Shown here: positions 59,620-64,000 of the stretch, piece after piece
How the letters are laid out: each line of letters opens with the position of its first letter
Numbering within the stretch: position 1 is the stretch's first letter
Assembly: GCA_041918615.1 (NCBI GenBank)
Contig: JAYRVH010000077.1
Coordinates: 1 to 64,000 of the forward strand
DNA: 64,000 bases
Origin: JAEUJM01 sp041918615
GTDB taxonomy: Bacteria; Actinomycetota; Acidimicrobiia; Acidimicrobiales; DATDAH01
Direction of reading: 5' to 3'
Position numbers and translations under genes: made by a program
The notes under the pieces: model-generated
The model's input: the letters and a program-made list of their open reading frames with translations, nothing else
Told to the model about the DNA's origin: nothing
Database searches by the model: none

Positions 59620-60333
59620 GTGAGCGGCCTCGAGGCCCTGCTCGCCGTCCAGGAGCTCGATACGGTCGCTGATCAGCTGCGCCATCGTCTGGGGTCGCTT
59701 CCGGAGCGCGCCCGGCTCGAGGCCACGCTCGACCAGATCGCTGCCATCGAACGTGAGACGGCCGCCACGAAGGAGCGTCGCGACGCGGTCGGGCGTGACC
59801 TCAAGCGCTTCGAGGACGACGTGGCCACGATCGAGGCACGGATCGCCGACACCGACCGCAAGATGTACAGCGGGACGGTGACCGCCCCACGCGAGTTGCA
59901 GGCGATGCAGGACGAGCTGAAGTCGCTCAAGCGTCGCCAGGGCGTGCTCGAGGACGGCGAGCTCGAGCTCATGGAGCAGGCCGAGCCCCTCGATGCCGAC
60001 CTCCTCCGGCTCAGCGGTGAGCGGGTGGCCGCCGACGAGGAGGCCACACGGCTCACCGCCGAGCTGGCCGAGGCCGAGGTCGCGATCGCCGCTGAGCTCG
60101 AACACGTCGTGGCCCGTCGAGCGGAGGACGTCGCGGCCGTCAGTCCCGATCTGCTGGCCGAGTACGAGCGTCTGCGCGGCCAGCTCGGCGGCATCGGCGT
60201 GGCCCGCCTGGTCGCCAAGAGTTGTGGTGGCTGCCACCTGAGCCTCTCCGCGGTCGAGGTCGACCGCATCCGGCACGCGCCGGCCGGCACCGTCGTGCAC
60301 TGCGAGGAGTGCGGCCGGATCCTGGTGCACTGA
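59620..60333 (+). CDS. Coiled-coil zinc-ribbon protein (zf-RING_7/CdsZ type)
   Basis: A 237-residue protein from a GTG. Residues about 15-170 form a long antiparallel coiled coil (ALLAVQELDTVADQLRHRLGSLP, RKMYSGTVTAPRELQAMQDELKSLKRRQ). The C-terminal four-Cys ribbon is SCGGCHLSL…HCEECGRIL. Actinobacterial members are found beside phosphatase/RNase H genes, as here: a histidine phosphatase starts 4 bp later. Proposed role in the family is a nucleic-acid or regulatory adaptor. The GTG at 59620 is preferred over the in-frame TTG/ATG region upstream because the conserved part begins LEALLAVQELD. Confidence 0.85.
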   Translation: MSGLEALLAVQELDTVADQLRHRLGSLPERARLEATLDQIAAIERETAATKERRDAVGRDLKRFEDDVATIEARIADTDRKMYSGTVTAPRELQAMQDELKSLKRRQGVLEDGELELMEQAEPLDADLLRLSGERVAADEEATRLTAELAEAEVAIAAELEHVVARRAEDVAAVSPDLLAEYERLRGQLGGIGVARLVAKSCGGCHLSLSAVEVDRIRHAPAGTVVHCEECGRILVH

Positions 60334-60337
60334 ACCG

Positions 60338-60907
60338 GTGCTGATCGTGGTCAGGCACGGCCGCACCACTTGGAACGCCCAGGGCCGCCTCCTCGGTCAC
60401 GAGGACCCACCGCTCGACGACAAAGGCCGGTGGCAGGCCGACCGGGTCGCCACCCTCGTCACGCCCGACCGGGTGGTGGCGAGCCCGCTGTCGCGTGCCC
60501 GCGAGACGGCCGAGGCGTTCGGGCTGCCGGTCGAGGTCGACGACCGGTGGATCGAGTTGGACTACGGCGACCTCGAGGGCACCCCCACGGCCGAGGTCCC
60601 ACGTGAGACCTGGGCAGAGTGGCGCGCGGACGTGTGCTTCCGCCCGCCGGGTGGTGAGTCGCTCCGTGAGCTGTCCGACCGGGTTCAGCAGGCCTGTGCG
60701 GACCTGATCGACGACGCACGCACCCGGGACGTCGCCGTCGTGACCCACGTCTCACCGGTGAAGGCCGCGGTGGCCTGGGCCTTGGGCGTCGGTTGCGAGG
60801 TGTCGTGGCGGACGTTCGTCGCGCCCGGCTCGGTCACGCGCATCGCCGGTGGTCCGTGGGGGTCGTCCCTCCACACGTTCAACGAAACCGCCCACCTGGC
60901 GGGGTAG
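60338..60907 (+). CDS. Histidine phosphatase (phosphoglycerate-mutase-like)
   Basis: A 189-residue enzyme. It begins MLIVVRHGRTTWNAQGRLLGH, the R-H-G catalytic motif with the phospho-acceptor His. The remaining elements are SPLSRARETAEAFG, ELDYGDLEGTP and VVTHVSPVKAAVAWALG, with the second catalytic His in THVSP. Family members dephosphorylate sugars, cobalamin precursors or other small molecules; the substrate cannot be told from sequence. The GTG start lies 4 bp after the zinc-ribbon gene stop, so the two are co-transcribed. Confidence 0.88.
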   Translation: MLIVVRHGRTTWNAQGRLLGHEDPPLDDKGRWQADRVATLVTPDRVVASPLSRARETAEAFGLPVEVDDRWIELDYGDLEGTPTAEVPRETWAEWRADVCFRPPGGESLRELSDRVQQACADLIDDARTRDVAVVTHVSPVKAAVAWALGVGCEVSWRTFVAPGSVTRIAGGPWGSSLHTFNETAHLAG

Positions 60908-60991
60908 CCACCGGCTGTGACCTTCGACCCTGTCGGGGCACGGTCGATCGGGAGATGATGCTCTCAGAGTCCGTCGATGAAGGAGCGCCTG

Positions 60992-61195
60992 ATGCATGCA
61001 AGCGTGGGAGATCGCATCGTGATCCGGGGTCACCGGGTCGGTGAGACGATTCGGGACTGCAAGGTGCTCGAGGTGCGAGGAGCTGGCGGCGGCCCGCCCT
61101 ACTTCGTGGAATGGGGCGATACCGGCCACCAGAGCCTGTTCTTCCCCGGCTCGGACGCCGACGTCGAGCCCTACGAGCACGAGACCACGAGTTGA
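60992..61195 (+). CDS. DUF1918 protein
   Basis: A 67-residue protein of the DUF1918 family: MHASVGDRIVIRGHRVGETIRDCKVLEVRG, then GPPYFVEWGDTGHQSLFFPGSDA. The fold is a small SH3-like barrel. AGGAG at 60981-60985 lies six bases before ATG 60992, which decides the start over an in-frame ATG 15 bp upstream. Proteins of this family are common in Actinobacteria and often found with stress-response genes. Their exact function is unknown. Confidence 0.88.
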   Translation: MHASVGDRIVIRGHRVGETIRDCKVLEVRGAGGGPPYFVEWGDTGHQSLFFPGSDADVEPYEHETTS

Positions 61196-61235
61196 TCCGA
61201 GTTGATCCGAAGGGGTCAGAGAAGGAGCACACGAG

Positions 61236-61682
61236 ATGAGAACCATTGACGCGGTCCGCCGGTCGGGTGTGGCGGTCGAGCCCGCTCAGACGGTCCAGGA
61301 TGCGGCGGCACTGATGGAGGCGGCCGGGGTCGGTTCGCTGGCGGTGATCGACGGCTCCGAGCTGGTCGGCATCGTCACCGACCGCGACCTGGTGCGGCGG
61401 GCGCTGGCGCAGGGGATGGCGTTGGACGCCAGAGTCGACGCCACGATGAGCAGCCCCGTCCTCACCATCGACGCGGAGGATGACCTGCACAGCGCCTACG
61501 CCGTCTTCCGGTCGAACGCGGTTCGACGCCTGGCGGTCGTCCGCGATGGCCAGTTCGTCGGCATGATCACGATCGATGACCTGCTCATCGACCTGGCCGC
61601 GGACCTCGCCGACCTGGCGCGGCCCATCACCGCCGAGGCGCTGTTCGGTCACCACGACAGCGCCCCGCCCGCCGTCAGCTGA
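61236..61682 (+). CDS. CBS-domain-pair protein
   Basis: A 148-residue protein composed of two CBS repeats. First: TVQDAAALMEAAGVGSLAVIDGSELVGIVTDRDLVRRAL; second: DDLHSAYAVFRSNAVRRLAVVRDGQFVGMITIDDLLIDLA. GTDRD- and TIDD-type loops typically bind adenine nucleotides. Size and architecture match the hypoxic-response protein Hrp1 type of mycobacteria. GAAGGAG precedes the ATG by about 8 bp. It is in a run with DUF1918, DksA-like and HPF genes, so a role in energy or hypoxia sensing is plausible but inferred. Confidence 0.85.
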   Translation: MRTIDAVRRSGVAVEPAQTVQDAAALMEAAGVGSLAVIDGSELVGIVTDRDLVRRALAQGMALDARVDATMSSPVLTIDAEDDLHSAYAVFRSNAVRRLAVVRDGQFVGMITIDDLLIDLAADLADLARPITAEALFGHHDSAPPAVS

Positions 61683-61692
61683 GGTGAGCCCG

Positions 61693-62316
61693 ATGAACGA
61701 TGCCACTGCACGCGAGTTGTTGGAGGCAGAGAGCGATCGGTTGCAGGAGGTGCGGCGAGGGCTGCGTGGGGAGCATCTCGACGAGGAGGCCGAGGCCGAG
61801 AGCCTCGACGTCCTGTCCTCGATGGATCAGCACCAGGCCGACGTGGGCACCGAGGTCTTCGAGCGGGAGAAGGACTACTCGATCCTCGCCCGGGTCGACA
61901 TCGATCTACGAGATGTCGCCGACGCCCTGGCCAGGCTCGATGCCGGGACCTACGGGGTCTGCGAGACCTGCCATGCGCCCATCGCCGGTGAGCGGCTCGA
62001 GGCCGTGCCGGCGACCCGTTTCTGCGTCGAGCACGAGGCCATGTGGGAAGGGGACCGGCTCACGCTGTCGGTGCCCGCCGGCTCGTATCCGGACGAAGCC
62101 CGTTCCGCCGAACGCAGAGCGGTGCAGGAAGCGGGGAGGCACCTCGAGTTCCTTCCCGAGGACGACGAGGTCGTGCCGCGGCTCGATCTCGGGCCCGAGG
62201 AGACCGCCCTGCACCTGACCGACCCGGGCCGTTCCGATGCCGAACGGCTCGCGCCCGAGCAGGTCGAGGCATTCGAAGCACGCGTGGGGGAGTGGACAGA
62301 GAGAGAGGGAACATGA
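61693..62316 (+). CDS. TraR/DksA C4-type zinc finger protein
   Basis: A 207-residue DksA/TraR-type protein. An N-terminal acidic coiled coil (ARELLEAESDRLQEVRRGL, then DQHQADVGTEVFEREKDYSIL) precedes the zinc-finger segment YGVCETCHAPIAGERLEAVPATRFCVEHE. The ligand set is C-x2-C…C-x2-H, so the fourth Cys of the canonical finger is a His. A second acidic helix region follows (FLPEDDEVVPRLDLGPEE). DksA family proteins bind RNA polymerase through the secondary channel and respond to ppGpp. The stop overlaps the HPF start (ATGA). Confidence 0.82.
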   Translation: MNDATARELLEAESDRLQEVRRGLRGEHLDEEAEAESLDVLSSMDQHQADVGTEVFEREKDYSILARVDIDLRDVADALARLDAGTYGVCETCHAPIAGERLEAVPATRFCVEHEAMWEGDRLTLSVPAGSYPDEARSAERRAVQEAGRHLEFLPEDDEVVPRLDLGPEETALHLTDPGRSDAERLAPEQVEAFEARVGEWTEREGT

Positions 62317-63125
62317 GCGCTGACCCGACGACATCGCCCCGGCCTGCCGAGGCGCAGATCACGGTCACCAGCAGTCCCGGGATTCCGCCGCAGATGGCGG
62401 ACTACGCGGTCGAGAAGCTCGGCCACCTGGCGCAGCACGAGCGTTCGCCGATCCTGTTCGGTGAGGTGAAGCTCACCCTCGAGCCGAACCCCGCCCGAGA
62501 GCGCCCGGCGAAGGCGGAAGGGGTGTTCGACGTGAACGGGGTGCCCGTCCGGGCCCATGTCGCCGCCCACGACCTGACTGCCGCGATCGACCTGCTCGAA
62601 GACCGGCTCGGTCGACGGCTGGAGCGCCAGCGACGCCTCGCCGTCGACCGCGCCCGCCGGCATCGGGTCCTCGACGATCACGAGTGGCGCCACGGCGACC
62701 CGCCGACGCACCGTCCCGAGTACTTCGACCGCAGTAGCGACGACCGGCGCCTCGTTCGACGCAAGACCTTCACCGTCGGCGAGATGACCTGCGACGAGGC
62801 GGCCGACACGCTCGACCTGCTCGGCCATGACTTCTTGTTGTTCACGAACCTGGCGACCGGCGCCGACGCGGTCATCTCGTACGCGGGCGATCAGGGGCTC
62901 GAGCTCATCGACGTCTCCGAGCGCGACGACGCGGTCGGTGGCGACACGGTGGCCCCGGTGCGCCTGAGCAGGCTCCGGGCGCCGACGTGCCCCGTGGCCG
63001 AGGCCGTCGAACGGCTCGACGTCGACGTGGAGCCGTTCGTGTTCTTCGTCGAGCCCGAGTCGGGTCGCGGCAACGTCGTCTACCGCCGTTACGACGGCCA
63101 CTACGGGCTCATCACGCCGGCGTAG
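62313..63125 (+). CDS. hpf: Long-form ribosome hibernation-promoting factor
   Basis: A 270-residue protein. The N-terminal S30AE domain (residues about 15-115) includes YAVEKLGHLAQHERSPI and VNGVPVRAHVAAHDLTAAIDLLEDRLGRRLERQ. Instead of one C-terminal domain there are two in tandem: LVRRKTFTVGEMTCDEAADTLDLLGHDFLLF…SYAGDQGLELI, and LSRLRAPTCPVAEAVERLD…VFFVEPESG with the classic YRRYDGHYGLITP end. Long HPFs dimerise ribosomes to 100S in stationary phase or hypoxia. GAGAGAGGGAAC precedes the ATG, which overlaps the DksA stop. It closes the stress block. Confidence 0.88.
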   Translation: MSADPTTSPRPAEAQITVTSSPGIPPQMADYAVEKLGHLAQHERSPILFGEVKLTLEPNPARERPAKAEGVFDVNGVPVRAHVAAHDLTAAIDLLEDRLGRRLERQRRLAVDRARRHRVLDDHEWRHGDPPTHRPEYFDRSSDDRRLVRRKTFTVGEMTCDEAADTLDLLGHDFLLFTNLATGADAVISYAGDQGLELIDVSERDDAVGGDTVAPVRLSRLRAPTCPVAEAVERLDVDVEPFVFFVEPESGRGNVVYRRYDGHYGLITPA

Positions 63126-63219
63126 GTCCGGTCGCCCCGCTCGGCCCGGCCCGGTGTGGTTGACCCTTGTGCGGACCCGTCCGAGGGGTCACAGTGGGAA
63201 GACAAACAGCGATCGGGGG

Positions 63220-64000
63220 ATGGCGATGCGTACGAGGCGACTGGTGGTCGGTGTGGTCCTCATGGTGGTGATCGGGCTCGTGCCCCTCGCCCCGAACGCG
63301 GGCGCCGCAGCCGGGACGTGCGACGGGCGGGAGGTCACCATCACGGGCGCGGGCACGATCAACGGGACCAACGGCCCCGACGTGATCCTGGGCAGTGCCG
63401 GAGCGGACACGATCAACGGCTTCGGGGGCTTCGACGCCATCTGCGGCGGTGGTGGCCCCGACACCATCGACGGTGGCGGCGATCAGGACAACATCTACGG
63501 CGGTGGCTCCTCGGACCTCCTGAGAGGTGGAGCCGGTATCGACTTCGTGCAGGGAGGCCCCGGGCCCGACTCACTCCTCGGCGGCGACAACAACGACGTC
63601 ATGGACGGAAGCGGCGGTACCGACTTCCTAGCCGGCCAGGGTGGCGAGAACGCCATGGAGGGCGGCGACGGCGATGACCAGTTGGTCGGCGGGGGGAGCG
63701 ATGACCAGTTGTTCGGCGAGGACGGGGAGGACATCCTGGTCGGTGGCAGGGGTAGCGACCAGATGGAGGGTGGGGACGACGCCGACCAGCTCCGCGGAGG
63801 CGGCCAGGGCGACAGGCTCTTCGGCGACGGCGGGGACGACACCATCCAGGGCGGCGCCGGCGACGATCTGCTCGTCGGCGGACCGGCATTCGACGTGTGC
63901 GACGGTGGTGCCGGCCAGGATCGGGTCGAGACCTGCGAGCGGGTGGCGGACGACGGCGTGGTCCGGGTGACGTTGAGCTGGACCAACCAGGTCGACATGG
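63220..64000 (+). CDS. Secreted RTX-like calcium-binding protein (partial)
   Basis: The frame opens at ATG 63220 and is still open at the right edge (at least 260 residues). It starts MAMRTRRLVVGVVLMVVIGLVPLAPNAGAAA, a signal peptide. After CDGREVTITGAG there are about fifteen glycine/aspartate repeats of the RTX nonapeptide type (NGPDVILGS, GGPDTIDGG, GGSSDLLRGG, GDGDDQLVGG, GAGDDLLVGG), which form a calcium-bound parallel beta roll. The repeats end CDGGAGQDRVETCERV, the Cys-bounded motif also ending the 45.7-kb protein, and then new sequence (VVRVTLSWTNQVD) begins. No T1SS gene is adjacent; the Sec-type signal suggests another route. Confidence 0.78.
   Translation, partial: MAMRTRRLVVGVVLMVVIGLVPLAPNAGAAAGTCDGREVTITGAGTINGTNGPDVILGSAGADTINGFGGFDAICGGGGPDTIDGGGDQDNIYGGGSSDLLRGGAGIDFVQGGPGPDSLLGGDNNDVMDGSGGTDFLAGQGGENAMEGGDGDDQLVGGGSDDQLFGEDGEDILVGGRGSDQMEGGDDADQLRGGGQGDRLFGDGGDDTIQGGAGDDLLVGGPAFDVCDGGAGQDRVETCERVADDGVVRVTLSWTNQVDM

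Overview
The window is high-GC throughout, with dense operons, many ATGA/GTGA/TTGA start-stop overlaps, frequent GTG/TTG starts and at least one promoter that looks leaderless. Together with a conservon-type signalling operon, a single-chain acyl-CoA carboxylase, a DUF1918 protein and a DivIVA-like protein, this suggests a free-living actinobacterium, possibly of the Acidimicrobiia; the class is an inference, because no rRNA or other marker gene is present.

Layout. (1) 1-1.8 kb is accessory DNA: a DUF433/DUF5615 pair running off the left edge, the 3' half of a tRNA-Val(UAC) with no 5' half, and a VapBC-type pair with palindromes over its start. (2) 1.8-4.3 kb, minus strand: a GH38 alpha-mannosidase-like enzyme. 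(3) 4.7-20.8 kb, plus strand: a 16-kb operon of acyl-CoA dehydrogenase, a 2659-residue PUFA-synthase-like megasynthase (KS-AT-KS-ACP-ACP-KR-DH), a eukaryote-like single-chain acyl-CoA carboxylase and an Sfp-type phosphopantetheinyl transferase. It looks like a self-contained pathway for an unidentified lipid or polyene. (4) 20.9-31.0 kb: an amidoligase/transglutaminase cluster with two circularly permuted ATP-grasp modules, two alpha-E domains, one DUF2126 amidoligase domain and three transglutaminase domains, probably a peptide-bond-forming or peptide-modifying system. (5) 31.0-35.2 kb, minus strand: dabB-dabA, an inorganic-carbon uptake pump, behind a strong promoter that overlaps a 10-bp inverted repeat. 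(6) 35.4-40.9 kb: a lipid hydroxylase-like protein and a surface-glycan block (epimerase, glycosyltransferase, homoserine-dehydrogenase-like protein, small unknown, DegT aminotransferase). (7) 41-46.7 kb: a DxDGDG repeat protein with a 15-bp minisatellite tail, a P450, a three-gene GMC oxidoreductase operon and a secreted RTX-like protein. (8) 46.9-52.6 kb: a conservon (sensor kinase, roadblock, DUF742, GTPase) followed by a GGDEF-EAL protein; the kinase has an apparent -1 frameshift. (9) 52.6-59.6 kb, cell surface and wall: a seven-bladed propeller exoprotein, a DivIVA-like coiled coil, a membrane protein with four Cys repeats and a bifunctional class A PBP. (10) 59.6-63.1 kb: a zinc-ribbon coiled-coil protein, a histidine phosphatase and a dormancy/stress group (DUF1918, CBS pair, DksA-like, long HPF). 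(11) A secreted RTX-like protein runs off the right edge.

The strongest leads are the lipid operon, whose two ACPs carry Thr in place of the phosphopantetheine Ser, and the amidoligase cluster. Smaller signals are shards of the DUF433/DUF5615 pair at two other places (one forming the end of dabA), the orphan tRNA 3' half, and the regulatory palindromes at dabB and vapB. All functions come from motifs read by eye; no database search was run.
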